Positions 19,696-28,617 of a stretch of DNA of 64,000 nucleotides are shown in pieces (position 1 is the first letter of the stretch; the number at the start of each line of letters is the position of its first letter). Source of the stretch: an uncultured bacterium (lineage in GTDB: Bacteria; Bacillota_I; Bacilli_A; Erysipelotrichales; Erysipelotrichaceae); NCBI GenBank assembly GCA_903847945.1, contig CAINEY010000044.1, forward strand, positions 1-64,000, given 5' to 3'. The notes under the pieces are model-generated. The model saw only the letters and a list, made by a program, of their open reading frames with translations. It was not told where the DNA came from and did no database searches. Both the position numbers and the translations under genes were made by a program.

Positions 19696-19703
19696 ATGCC
19701 AAA

Positions 19704-19712
19704 ACTATACCA
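19704..19712 (-). promoter_or_regulatory. Extended -10 of the amidohydrolase gene, very close to its ATG
   Basis: On the minus strand TGG-TATAGT ends 8 bases before the ATG at 19695 (spacer TTTGGCAT). A start of transcription about 7 bases past the -10 would leave a leader of 0-2 bases and no ribosome site. Confidence 0.6.
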
Positions 19713-19720
19713 CATATTCA

Positions 19721-19754
19721 TTGTTTTCATGGCTTACATCATTTACAATGTAAA
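19721..19754 (+). promoter_or_regulatory. Promoter and operator-like palindrome of the aconitase operon
   Basis: TTGTTT (19721-19726) and TACAAT (19744-19749) are 17 bases apart. The perfect palindrome TTTACA-A-TGTAAA (19742-19754) covers the -10 box, a position expected for a repressor site. It is not a cre site (no central CG) and not the ATAA-N7-TTAT dyad of CcpC. GGAGG precedes the ATG at 19776. Confidence 0.65.
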
Positions 19755-19775
19755 CATATTCATGGAGGTTGACCC

Positions 19776-21713
19776 ATGGGACTGACCCTTACTGCCAAGA
19801 TCTTGCAACAGCATTGCCTTAAAGGCAACTTAGTTGCCGGCGAAGAGATCGCCGTCAGAGTACACCAAACCCTGACTCAGGACTCCACCGGAACGATGGT
19901 GTACCTGCAGCTTTTAGCTTTGGATCCACAAAAAGTCCAAACCGAGGTCTCCGTGGCCTACATCGATCACAACATGCTGCAGACCGGATTTGAGAATGCC
20001 GATGATCACGTATTCATTCAATCCGTGGCTCAGCATTACGGGATCATCACCTCCAAAGCCGGAGGAGGCATCTGTCACCAGGTCCATTTGGAACGCTTTG
20101 CCAAGCCCAATACCGTACTGATCGGATCGGACAGTCATACGCCGACCTGTGGCGGTTTAGGTGCTTTGGCCATTGGTACCGGCGGTTTGGATGTCGCCGT
20201 AGGCATGGCGAAAGGACTCTATTTCCTGAAAGTCCCCAAAGTTTATCAGATCGTTCTGACGGGTAAACCCTCTACCACCATCAACGGTAAAGATATCATT
20301 CTCAGTGTCCTGCGTCACATCAGCGTGACCGGCGGATTAGGCCATGTGTTGGAGTACTCCGGGGATGGGATCCACTACCTCAGTGTGACCGATCGAGCCA
20401 CGATCTGCAACATGGGTGCCGAAGCCGGAGCGACCACCTCCATCTTCCCGTCCGACCAACAAACCCTCACGTACCTGACTCAACAAGGTCGTCCCCAGGA
20501 TTATGTGCCGCTCGAAGCCGATAAAAATGCGGTTTATGATCAAACCTTGACCTTGGATCTCTCCACCATCGTCCCGATGGCGGCCAAACCGCATTCACCG
20601 GACAATGTCGTCCCCGTGAGTGACGTCGCCGGCATCAAGATCGATCAGGTCTCCATCGGATCGTGCACGAACTCTTCGTATGCCGACATGATGAAAGTCG
20701 CCAAGATCCTCAAAGGTCGTCAAGTCCATCCGGATGTCTCCCTGGTAATTACTCCGGGCTCCGCCAACATCTTGCGTTTGATGGCGGAAAACGGTGCTTT
20801 GGCTGATATGGTCACGGCGGGAGCCCGGATCTTGGAATCCGCCTGTGGTCCCTGCATCGGGATGGGACAAGCCCCGCGTTCCGGAGGAGTTTCTTTACGC
20901 ACGTTCAACCGTAACTTCAAAGGACGCAGCGGAACGGCTGATGCGCAAGTTTACATCGTGTCACCGGAAACGGCAGCCTACTCCGCGATTACCGGAACCC
21001 TCAGCGATCCGCGTGAACTTAACCAGGATCTGCGGGTCATTCAACCCGCCAGTTACGGAAAGGTCGATCGTTTCTTCGTCTACCCGGGTCAACCCAAAGT
21101 CACTCCGGTGATCATGGGTCCCAACATCAAGCCTTTCCCCTTAGCCAAACCCTTACCGGACACCCTGCGTTATCCGGTCCTCTTAAGTGTGGGTGACAAC
21201 ATCACCACCGATGACATTGTTCCTTCGCACGCCAAGCTCTTACCGTTTCGATCCAACATCCCGCATTTGGCGACCTTCTGTTTCACCGCCATTAATTCCA
21301 CTTTTGCGCAACGAGCCGCTGATGCCCAAGGCGGTTTCATCATCGCCAAGTCCAATTACGGTCAAGGATCCAGCCGTGAGCACGCGGCTCTGATTCCCCT
21401 TTACCTCGGCATCAAAGCCGTCATTGCGATCAGTTTTGCCCGCATTCACCGTTCCAACCTCATCAACGCCGGCATCTTACCTTTAGTGGTGGATGATCCT
21501 TCGCTTATTGACACGATCAAACCCGGTGACGTTTTGGCCTTGGATAGTCTTCAAAGCACCGTCGATCATAACGGCCATGTGACCGTGCTCAATGAAACGC
21601 AAGGTACGTCGTTGACGTGTTCGATGAGTCTTTCTCCCCGTGAAGCGCAAGTATTGCGGCATGGCGGTTACCTCAACACCATCAAATCGGTCGATCTTCA
21701 GGAGATTGCATGA
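19776..21713 (+). CDS. Aconitate hydratase
   Basis: Interconverts citrate and isocitrate using a 4Fe-4S cluster. The cluster cysteines are Cys297 (GSCTNSS) and Cys357/Cys360 (SACGPCIGMGQ). SDSHTPTCGGLGALAIG and the swivel-domain motifs SNYGQGSSREHAAL and IHRSNLINAGILPL are present. At 645 residues this is the shorter single-chain form found in anaerobes, not the ~900-residue AcnA. The last codons overlap the start of the isocitrate dehydrogenase gene by 4 bases. Confidence 0.95.
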   Translation: MGLTLTAKILQQHCLKGNLVAGEEIAVRVHQTLTQDSTGTMVYLQLLALDPQKVQTEVSVAYIDHNMLQTGFENADDHVFIQSVAQHYGIITSKAGGGICHQVHLERFAKPNTVLIGSDSHTPTCGGLGALAIGTGGLDVAVGMAKGLYFLKVPKVYQIVLTGKPSTTINGKDIILSVLRHISVTGGLGHVLEYSGDGIHYLSVTDRATICNMGAEAGATTSIFPSDQQTLTYLTQQGRPQDYVPLEADKNAVYDQTLTLDLSTIVPMAAKPHSPDNVVPVSDVAGIKIDQVSIGSCTNSSYADMMKVAKILKGRQVHPDVSLVITPGSANILRLMAENGALADMVTAGARILESACGPCIGMGQAPRSGGVSLRTFNRNFKGRSGTADAQVYIVSPETAAYSAITGTLSDPRELNQDLRVIQPASYGKVDRFFVYPGQPKVTPVIMGPNIKPFPLAKPLPDTLRYPVLLSVGDNITTDDIVPSHAKLLPFRSNIPHLATFCFTAINSTFAQRAADAQGGFIIAKSNYGQGSSREHAALIPLYLGIKAVIAISFARIHRSNLINAGILPLVVDDPSLIDTIKPGDVLALDSLQSTVDHNGHVTVLNETQGTSLTCSMSLSPREAQVLRHGGYLNTIKSVDLQEIA

Positions 21714-22711
21714 TCACCGTTACGCTGATTCCTGGGGATGGCATCGGGCCAGAAATCACTCATAGCCTTCAAACGGTCTTTTCGGCAGCCAAAGCACCTA
21801 TCAAATGGGATGTTCAGGAAGCCGGATTGGATGGGCTCGAAAAGACTGGAAGTTTGGTTCCCGATTCCGTCTTTGAATCGATCGAACATAACCGCATCGC
21901 CCTGAAGGGACCTTTGGCGACGCCCATTGGAAAAGGTCACCGGTCGCTCAATGTGATGCTAAGACAACGCTATGATCTGTATGCCTGTGTCCGACCGGTC
22001 AAATCGATTCCCGGTATTACCACACGCTACACCCAGGTCGACTTGGTCATCTTTCGGGAGAACACGGAAGATCTGTATGCCGGAAAAGAAGTTCAGATCT
22101 CAGCCGATGAAGCCCACAGCCTCAAAGTCATCACCCGTCAGGCCAGCACCCGGATTGCCCAAGCTGCTTATGATTACGCCGTGGCGAATCACCGCCAACA
22201 AGTCACCATCGTCACCAAAGCCAACATCATGAAACTCAGTGACGGCTTGTTTTTGGAGGCTTGTCGCGAGGTGTCCAAACATTATCCGCTAATCAAGACG
22301 TCAGAAATCTTAGTTGATAACCTGTGCATGCAACTGGTGGTCGATCCCTCGCGCTTCGATATCCTATTGACGGAGAACCTGTATGGGGACATCCTGTCGG
22401 ATCTGGCAGCCGGTCTGGTGGGCGGATTGGGATTTGTGCCGGGAGCGAACTTGGGCACTGAAACCGCCATCTTTGAAGCCGTTCATGGAACGGCTCCCGA
22501 TATCGCCGGTCAAGATAAAGCCAATCCCACGGCGATGCTTCTGAGCGGCGTGTTGATGCTGCGACATCTTCAACTCAACGACGTGGCTGATCGCATCGAA
22601 AACGCCATCTTGTCCGTACTCTCAGATCCCAACGTAATCACTGTAGATCGCGGAGGGTCGGTCGGTACGCAAGCCTTGACTCAGTTGATTTGCCGCGCCT
22701 TAGGCGCCTAA
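21710..22711 (+). CDS. NAD-dependent isocitrate dehydrogenase
   Basis: Oxidises isocitrate to 2-oxoglutarate. The family N-terminus VTLIPGDGIGPEIT, the substrate segment GKGHRSLNVMLRQRYDLYACVRPVKS, and NLYGDILSDLAAGLVGGLG are clear. The cofactor region reads HGTAPDIAGQDKANPTA. An Asp after AP and Ile in place of the Lys-Tyr of NADP enzymes points to NAD. The 333 residues fit the short homodimeric or octameric NAD type; 3-isopropylmalate or homoisocitrate dehydrogenase are close relatives, but the aconitase and citrate synthase neighbours favour isocitrate. Confidence 0.9.
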   Translation: MITVTLIPGDGIGPEITHSLQTVFSAAKAPIKWDVQEAGLDGLEKTGSLVPDSVFESIEHNRIALKGPLATPIGKGHRSLNVMLRQRYDLYACVRPVKSIPGITTRYTQVDLVIFRENTEDLYAGKEVQISADEAHSLKVITRQASTRIAQAAYDYAVANHRQQVTIVTKANIMKLSDGLFLEACREVSKHYPLIKTSEILVDNLCMQLVVDPSRFDILLTENLYGDILSDLAAGLVGGLGFVPGANLGTETAIFEAVHGTAPDIAGQDKANPTAMLLSGVLMLRHLQLNDVADRIENAILSVLSDPNVITVDRGGSVGTQALTQLICRALGA

Positions 22712-22720
22712 GGAGATCCG

Positions 22721-24073
22721 ATGAAAAAAGCGGAACGACTGCAGTTGCTCAGTCAATGGGCCGAGATCGTCAAAGCCACCAATGTCATCCCCCAAGAGCT
22801 TTACGAGAAAAACAACGTCAAACGCGGGTTACGCAATGCGAATGGAACCGGTGTTTTGGTTGGCATTACCCATGTGGGGAGCGTGGTCGGCTACGAAAAA
22901 ATCAATGACGTCAAGATTCCGGTGGAAGGCCAACTCTATTACCGAGGCATCAGCCTATTCGATATCGTCGACGGTTTTCAGCGCGACGGTCGATTGGGCT
23001 TCGAAGAGACCACGTTTCTTTTACTGTTTGGGCATTTACCCAACACGACGGAGTTGGCTGAGTTCAATGAACTTCTGGATGATGCCCGGTCGTTACCGCA
23101 CGGCTACAAAGAAGACGTCATCTTAAAAATTCCCGCCACCAACATCATGAACAAGCTACAACGCACCGTGTTGACGCTTTACTCTTACGATGAAACCCCA
23201 GATGACATCGATACCGCCAATGTCTTGCGTCAATCCATCGATCTCATCGCCAAGCTACCACTCATCGCAGCCTATGCCTATCAAGCTAAACGGCATTATT
23301 TCGATCATGAGAGCCTGGTACTACATACCCCTAAGAAAGGCGTAGGAACAGCCGAGAACTTCCTTCACTTGATTCGACCGGACGGGAAATACACGCGCGA
23401 AGAAGTGGAAATGCTGGATCTGTTGATGGTCATCCAAGCCGAACACGGTGGTGGAAACAATTCCGCCTTTGCGACCCATGTGGTCTCCTCCACAGGCACG
23501 GATACCTATTCGGCCATCGCCACCGCCATCGGTTCCCTCAAAGGACCCAAGCACGGTGGAGCCAACTCCATGGTGGAAGCCATGATCGACGACATCAAAG
23601 CCCATGTTCCGGAGCGTAATGATGATGCCTTGGAAGCGTATCTGCGCAAGATCCTGCGCAAAGAAGCGTTCGACGGGAAAGGATTGATCTATGGCTTAGG
23701 CCATGCGGTCTATACCCTCTCCGATCCGCGCGCCATTCTTCTCAAACAGAAAGCTTCCCAACTGGCCGCCCATAAAGGACAAACCGAAGCGTTTGATTAC
23801 TTGACGGATATCGAACGAATCGGGGTTCGTTGCCTCAGCGAAAAACTGAAGAGCGATAACGCGATGGCTGCCAATGTCGACCTGTACGCCGGGTTTGTCT
23901 TGAAGATGCTGGGAATTCCAGAAGAACTGTATACCCCGGTTTTTGCGATCTCCCGCATTGCCGGTTGGAGCGCTCATCGCTTGGAACAGATCCAAGACGA
24001 GAAGATCATGCGTCCGGCTTATGTCACGATCAAAGACAACACGGACTATGTCCCCCTCAAGGAGCGTCCATGA
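22721..24073 (+). CDS. Citrate synthase
   Basis: Condenses acetyl-CoA with oxaloacetate. The catalytic residues are visible as His242 (AEHGGGNNS), His278 (GPKHGGAN) and Asp387 (NVDLYAG). At 450 residues it belongs to the longer clostridial-type citrate/2-methylcitrate synthase group, with an N-terminal extension before the GVLVGITHVGSVVGYEK segment. An AAGGAGA site is 6 bases from the start, 9 bases after the upstream stop. With aconitase and isocitrate dehydrogenase it completes the oxidative branch to 2-oxoglutarate. Confidence 0.94.
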   Translation: MKKAERLQLLSQWAEIVKATNVIPQELYEKNNVKRGLRNANGTGVLVGITHVGSVVGYEKINDVKIPVEGQLYYRGISLFDIVDGFQRDGRLGFEETTFLLLFGHLPNTTELAEFNELLDDARSLPHGYKEDVILKIPATNIMNKLQRTVLTLYSYDETPDDIDTANVLRQSIDLIAKLPLIAAYAYQAKRHYFDHESLVLHTPKKGVGTAENFLHLIRPDGKYTREEVEMLDLLMVIQAEHGGGNNSAFATHVVSSTGTDTYSAIATAIGSLKGPKHGGANSMVEAMIDDIKAHVPERNDDALEAYLRKILRKEAFDGKGLIYGLGHAVYTLSDPRAILLKQKASQLAAHKGQTEAFDYLTDIERIGVRCLSEKLKSDNAMAANVDLYAGFVLKMLGIPEELYTPVFAISRIAGWSAHRLEQIQDEKIMRPAYVTIKDNTDYVPLKERP

Positions 24074-24738
24074 TCCGCATCGGCATCGCAACCCGTTTAA
24101 CTACTAACGGTAACTATGATGTCCTTCCAGCCTACCTTCACGCCATCGAAGAAGCCGGGGGAACCCCAGTATTGATTCGACCAGAAGACACTACGGAAAC
24201 CTTGTTTTCTACTCTACACGGGATCCTGATTCCCGGAGGAGCGGATGTGGATCCAGCCCTTTACGGACAACCCAATTCCGCCAGTGAAGGCATCGATCCG
24301 GCGACGGATGAACTGGATTTGCGTCTGATTCGTTGGGCGATCGATCATCGTCTACCGCTGCTGGGCATCTGTCGCGGCATCCAAGTGATCAATGTTGCGC
24401 TTGGAGGGTCACTGGTTCAAGACTTACCTTCCCAACGGGATGCTACCATCGATCACAACGTCAAAAACCCGCTGAAGGGTCATCGGGTTCACTTGGATCC
24501 GGAATGTCGATTAGCAGGCATTTTGGGACCTGACCCAGAGGTCAACACCTACCATCACCAAGGCCTCGATCGTTTGGGATCGGGCTTAAAAGCGATCGGT
24601 TGGGCAGATGATGGTCTGATCGAAGCAGTGGAAGGCGATCGGATTCTGGCAGTACAGTGGCATCCGGAACGGATGACTGGTCTTCCTGAAGTTCAAGCCT
24701 TGTTTAAAGACTTCGTTACGTCGTGTTTACCGCAATAA
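24070..24738 (+). CDS. Class I glutamine amidotransferase-like hydrolase (peptidase C26, PuuD-like)
   Basis: A gamma-glutamyl-gamma-aminobutyrate hydrolase family protein. The nucleophile elbow is GICRGIQ and the catalytic His-Glu is WHPE near the C-terminus. IPGGADVDPALYG is typical of the family. The start at 24070 (MIRIGIATR) overlaps the citrate synthase stop as ATGA and has GGAG upstream; the longer frame beginning at 23965 reads through the citrate synthase 3' end. In this operon it may release glutamate from a gamma-glutamyl compound, linking to 2-oxoglutarate metabolism, but the substrate is not shown. Confidence 0.87.
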   Translation: MIRIGIATRLTTNGNYDVLPAYLHAIEEAGGTPVLIRPEDTTETLFSTLHGILIPGGADVDPALYGQPNSASEGIDPATDELDLRLIRWAIDHRLPLLGICRGIQVINVALGGSLVQDLPSQRDATIDHNVKNPLKGHRVHLDPECRLAGILGPDPEVNTYHHQGLDRLGSGLKAIGWADDGLIEAVEGDRILAVQWHPERMTGLPEVQALFKDFVTSCLPQ

Positions 24739-25317
24739 ATCATCGATAATGGGTCGCAATACCGTGACCCATTTTTTATAGCCCAATGGATTTAAATGAA
24801 GCTGGTCTTCCACGAAACATGCCGGATCCGGCGTGTTTTCGATTAAAACCGAAGAAGCCGTATCGACCACCCGGTACCCTTCTCGAAGGGCATAGCGATG
24901 GATCAAGACATTGGCTTGATCGACCAGATGACGAACGTGAGCCCGACTGGGGGTCGGGGTGATGGGTAACACAATACGGACAGTTTGGGGATTCTCCAAG
25001 TGAACCAGTTTCATTAGTTGGGCGATGCTTTCAGCCACATACATTGGAGTGGCCGTGCTTTCATCACCGCACAAATCGTTGGTTCCCGAAAACATCACCA
25101 CGATTTTGGGGTGATAACGATTGATCAAGCGATCGTGATAGGTGATCGCATCGGCAATGCGAGATCCTCCAAAACCGGCCTGAACGACCGTATACGGGGA
25201 AAAATCCCGTTTCAAGGACTCCCACAAGGCGATACTGCTTGAACCTATAAACACCAGATCTGCATTTTTGATGTCCAAATGCCGTCCTTCAATTGCCTCA
25301 ATCTCGTTTTCCCACAT
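24727..25317 (-). CDS. SGNH/GDSL-type esterase
   Basis: A 196-residue SGNH hydrolase. The four blocks are present: GSSSIALWES with the nucleophile Ser, the oxyanion Gly in GFGGSRI, Asn in SGTNDLCG, and the Asp-x-x-His pair in EDQLHLNPLG. No signal peptide or membrane segment is seen, so it is probably cytoplasmic. It has AAGGAG before the ATG. It overlaps the ligase gene upstream by 20 bases and converges with the C26 hydrolase by 12 bases. It probably cleaves an ester or thioester made by its two operon partners; the substrate is unknown. Confidence 0.85.
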   Translation of the reverse strand: MWENEIEAIEGRHLDIKNADLVFIGSSSIALWESLKRDFSPYTVVQAGFGGSRIADAITYHDRLINRYHPKIVVMFSGTNDLCGDESTATPMYVAESIAQLMKLVHLENPQTVRIVLPITPTPSRAHVRHLVDQANVLIHRYALREGYRVVDTASSVLIENTPDPACFVEDQLHLNPLGYKKWVTVLRPIIDDLLR

Positions 25318-26650
25318 CTGATGTCTCCTTCTTGGCGGTGTTCACTTCAAAGCGTTTAAACTTCCTGTTGTCCGCGGGATAGGTCAGGGTGACCAACTCT
25401 AAGCTGATCTTCGCACGTAAATCATACTCGGCTAAGTGTTTCAACAGATCCCGCTTGAGTTGACCCAAAAATCGGTCTTCCACCGCATGCGGTTGCGTAT
25501 CGATCAGCACACGCAATTCTCCGATAGCTGCTTGGATGACCTTGAACTCCCGGATCCGCGCATCGAAGGTGATGATCCAGCGGCTCATCAGATCCGGAAA
25601 GACTGGTCTAAGCTGGCCAAGGTGATTGGTAAACACCATCACGTCATCCTGACGACCAATCACATGGTCGATGGCCCGGAAATGACTTCCGCACGGACAT
25701 CCGTCTTTAAGGACGAGCCAGTCATTCATGCGGTAACGAATCAAGGGTTGAACCCGATTGACCAAGTTAGTGATGATGAGTTGTCCGGGAATGCCCGGTT
25801 GAGTCACCGGATGTCCTAGATCATCCACCAATTCAGCGACCACCAGGTCTTCATTGATGTGTAAGGTTCCGTGAGCGCAAGCACTGGCGATCTGCCCTTC
25901 CGAAGCCTGGTAGATCTCGATGACCCGACAGCCAAACTGCGATTCAAACCGAACCTTGTCTTCTTTCGGCAAGACTTCCGCATAACACACGATGGTTTTA
26001 AGTTGTCCCTTAAATGACGAAGCATGGACCAGCAACAACCTCACGAAACTCGGTGGCGCCATCAACACATTGATGCGCCGTTCCTGGATCTCCCGTTTGA
26101 CCTCATCGATCGGGGTCATCGTCGCTACGTAATGCAGCGATACGCCAGGAGCGTTGATGTCCGCAAAGCCTTGCGAGAAGACCCGTAGACAAAAGAGGAT
26201 GCGAAACGGCAGATCCCGTAAACGTAATCCGCTGCGGGCTAAAAAGACAAACGGTAGGCGTTGAGTCAGGGCCTTGTCGGTCAAGAAGAGTCCTTTGTTT
26301 CCACTGGTTCCACTGGAAAGTCCAACCACGAACCGATCCTGATAATACCCCAGGTAGTCTTTATTGCGTTCTTTCTCCACCGCATACCGCTCAATGTCAT
26401 CCCGTTTGAGCCCTTCCGTGTTGATCCCATCGAAATGAGTCATCAAGGTGGTTTTATCCATGATGGGCAAGGCCCGATAGGCATCCCACGACGATAAGCC
26501 TTCCTTGGGCAGAATGGAGGCGTAATACGGAGATTTCTGAGCCGCATAGCGAATCAGCGCGTTCAGCTCCCGCCATTGGTAATCGCGGATGTCACGCTCA
26601 CTGAAAGCTCGGGTATGCCACTTGAGTTTCAGATAATCCGATAGGCCCAT
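25298..26650 (-). CDS. AMP-forming CoA ligase-like protein (PaaK/CapK family)
   Basis: A 450-residue adenylate-forming enzyme resembling phenylacetate-CoA ligase and coenzyme F390 synthetase. The ATP loop is SSGTSGNKGLF, and YQASEG matches the family's A5-type motif. It ends with the usual small domain (GRQDDVMVF, then DNRKFKRF). A short Cys-containing turn (CPCGSH) lies before GRQDD. It starts inside the stop of the membrane acyltransferase gene (TAATG) and overlaps the esterase gene. It likely activates a carboxylic acid; the acid is unknown. Confidence 0.82.
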   Translation of the reverse strand: MGLSDYLKLKWHTRAFSERDIRDYQWRELNALIRYAAQKSPYYASILPKEGLSSWDAYRALPIMDKTTLMTHFDGINTEGLKRDDIERYAVEKERNKDYLGYYQDRFVVGLSSGTSGNKGLFLTDKALTQRLPFVFLARSGLRLRDLPFRILFCLRVFSQGFADINAPGVSLHYVATMTPIDEVKREIQERRINVLMAPPSFVRLLLVHASSFKGQLKTIVCYAEVLPKEDKVRFESQFGCRVIEIYQASEGQIASACAHGTLHINEDLVVAELVDDLGHPVTQPGIPGQLIITNLVNRVQPLIRYRMNDWLVLKDGCPCGSHFRAIDHVIGRQDDVMVFTNHLGQLRPVFPDLMSRWIITFDARIREFKVIQAAIGELRVLIDTQPHAVEDRFLGQLKRDLLKHLAEYDLRAKISLELVTLTYPADNRKFKRFEVNTAKKETSDVGKRD

Positions 26651-27864
26651 TAACGTTCCAGTTTCGCTTTCTTGGTGCTGGGAGCAAAACGTGCCAACCA
26701 GTGACTGAGCAGATACTCGATCCCATATTTATAATGTGCTTTTTCCCACAGGATTAGTCCACTCCCCCATCCCAAGGCCAGAATGAAGCCATAGCCCAAA
26801 GCCATGGGAATATCCAGGGTGATGGAGAGTCCAGCTCCGCGCAGAATCGCCATGATGGCAGCACTGACTACGGATTCCACGAAGAACACTGTCAGACCTC
26901 CTTTGGAGAAACGACTGAAGAAACGAGCCACCTTACCGGGTTTTCGAGGTTTGACGTCGAAGAAACGGATCATCCCGGAAATCAGGAGTACGAACAAACC
27001 GATCTGAGCCATCATGATCGCAAACCACACCGGATCGATCTGACGTTGCAGCATCGTTTCGGGTAGGACGATGTAGGCTGTGATTCCAATCACAAACAAG
27101 ATGCCACCTACGATTGCGGTCTTCATCGAGAACCGCCGATCCTGATCGATCAACAGGTATGCCATCCACATTCCAAATAACGCAAAAGCCAGATATGGTA
27201 AGACCGGATTGTTCTTATTGACGATCCAGTTCAGGGCTATAATCACCGGCCAGTTCATCGCATCCCTGGCTTCCAGATACACGTTATAAAGTGGGATTCG
27301 AATCAACGACAGCGCAAAGAAGCCGATTCCACCAAAGAGACTGATATTGGCTTTGACTTTAGGGCTTTGGATCTTGCGGTACGCCAGCACCAATAGTCCC
27401 ACCAAGAGTACATTCATGGCAATCATCACCAAAGAGTCGATGTAGAGAAAACGATCCAAGCTGGGCAGAATCAGGGTTCCAGTGTTGATCCAGTGCACCA
27501 GGATACTTTCATCCATGCTGCGTAAAGCCATGTTGACGATCCCGGGACCGGTCACATTGAAATACGCATAGGCAATGACCATCATGCCTACGAAATAAGC
27601 CACCACATACCTCAACACCTGTTTGGGGGGAAGTTTCTGTTCGTGGAGTTTCCGTTCGTGTTGCAGCGTATGAACAAGTCCGCTGATCATGGCAAACAGT
27701 CCGGCAAACATCAACAAAAAGCCGATTAGGGTCACAATTAACGGCGGATTATCCAAATCCAAATCATACAAGCCGGAGAAATGATAAAACGCGGTATGCA
27801 TCGTCACCAGCACAAACAAGCCGAATCCACGCAAGACATCCAGTCCCTGGTATTCACGGTTCAT
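26650..27864 (-). CDS. Multi-pass membrane acyltransferase-like protein (DUF1624/DUF418 type)
   Basis: A 404-residue membrane protein with about ten hydrophobic segments. The opening REYQGLDVLRGFGLFVLVTMHTAFYHFSG resembles the heparan-alpha-glucosaminide N-acetyltransferase and OpgC/DUF418 families, which move acyl groups across or onto membrane-facing acceptors; the exact family is uncertain. It is the first gene of a three-gene operon with a CoA ligase-like enzyme and an SGNH esterase. The promoter is an extended -10 (TGC-TACAAT, 27885-27893), and the leader has AGAGGACC before the ATG. The transferred group and acceptor are unknown. Confidence 0.75.
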   Translation of the reverse strand: MNREYQGLDVLRGFGLFVLVTMHTAFYHFSGLYDLDLDNPPLIVTLIGFLLMFAGLFAMISGLVHTLQHERKLHEQKLPPKQVLRYVVAYFVGMMVIAYAYFNVTGPGIVNMALRSMDESILVHWINTGTLILPSLDRFLYIDSLVMIAMNVLLVGLLVLAYRKIQSPKVKANISLFGGIGFFALSLIRIPLYNVYLEARDAMNWPVIIALNWIVNKNNPVLPYLAFALFGMWMAYLLIDQDRRFSMKTAIVGGILFVIGITAYIVLPETMLQRQIDPVWFAIMMAQIGLFVLLISGMIRFFDVKPRKPGKVARFFSRFSKGGLTVFFVESVVSAAIMAILRGAGLSITLDIPMALGYGFILALGWGSGLILWEKAHYKYGIEYLLSHWLARFAPSTKKAKLER

Positions 27865-27884
27865 AGTGAGGTCCTCTTTGTTTT

Positions 27885-27893
27885 ATTGTAGCA
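27885..27893 (-). promoter_or_regulatory. Extended -10 promoter of the acyltransferase-ligase-esterase operon
   Basis: TGC-TACAAT on the minus strand, 20 bases before the ATG, just after the terminator of the ABC transporter operon. The -35 region is poor. Confidence 0.5.
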
Positions 27894-27906
27894 TAGTCCC
27901 TCCATG

Positions 27907-27930
27907 AAAAAGGATGCCTTAGGCATCCTT
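27907..27930 (-). terminator. Intrinsic terminator of the amino-acid ABC transporter operon
   Basis: AAGGATGCC and GGCATCCTT pair across a 3-base loop, and on the minus strand a T run follows. The loop is the TAA stop codon of the ATPase gene itself. Confidence 0.85.
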
Positions 27931-28617
27931 GAGGGAATCAAAATAGGCTGTAGCCGGGACATCCGCCGCGATCTTACCGTCTCGCAGTTCAATAACCCGT
28001 TCACACAAGGCTTGGGCAAACGGCATGTCATGGGTGATCAAGACCAGCGTCAATCCAGTCCGGTGCAGATCCTTCAGGATCTCCACGATGACTTGCGTGT
28101 TCTCTTGATCCAGACTTGAGGTCGGTTCATCGATTAGAAGGACCTGAGGTTTAAGAATCAACGCTCGTCCGATGGCGATGCGCTGTTGTTGACCTCCGGA
28201 ACACTCATGGGGATACTTATCCGCCTGATCCCGTAAGCCCAGTGAAGCCAGGACATTAAGGGCTTCTTCGCGGCACACTGCTTTGGATTTCTTCGACCGC
28301 AATCGATACGGCAAAGCCAGATTATCCACGACCGTCAAATGCATGAAAAGGTTGAATTGCTGGAAGACGACCCCCAGTTCCGTGGGAAGTGCTTTAGAAC
28401 GCTTTCCACTGAGATAGACCGGTTTATCCTCCAAGGTGTAGGACCCAGTCTTCATCGGGGAAAGACCACTGAGGATCTTCAAAAGGGTGGTCTTTCCGCT
28501 TCCGGAAAGACCCAGTAGACCCACGATTTCCCCTTGGTTGATGGTGAAACTGATGTCGGAGAGGACCTCTGTCGTTCCGTAGGCGTAACTGACTTGGTTG
28601 ATGGAGAGTAAACTCAT
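27919..28617 (-). CDS. Amino-acid ABC transporter ATPase
   Basis: The ATPase of a polar amino-acid importer. Walker A is GLSGSGKTTL, the signature is CSGGQQQRIAIGRAL and Walker B is VLLIDEPTSSLD, followed by the His switch LITHDM. The start MSLLSINQVSYAYG at 28617 overlaps the permease stop as ATGA; the frame upstream to 28659 is read-through of permease sequence. The length is 232 residues. GlnQ-like by family, though the substrate cannot be named. Confidence 0.92.
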   Translation of the reverse strand: MSLLSINQVSYAYGTTEVLSDISFTINQGEIVGLLGLSGSGKTTLLKILSGLSPMKTGSYTLEDKPVYLSGKRSKALPTELGVVFQQFNLFMHLTVVDNLALPYRLRSKKSKAVCREEALNVLASLGLRDQADKYPHECSGGQQQRIAIGRALILKPQVLLIDEPTSSLDQENTQVIVEILKDLHRTGLTLVLITHDMPFAQALCERVIELRDGKIAADVPATAYFDSLKDA

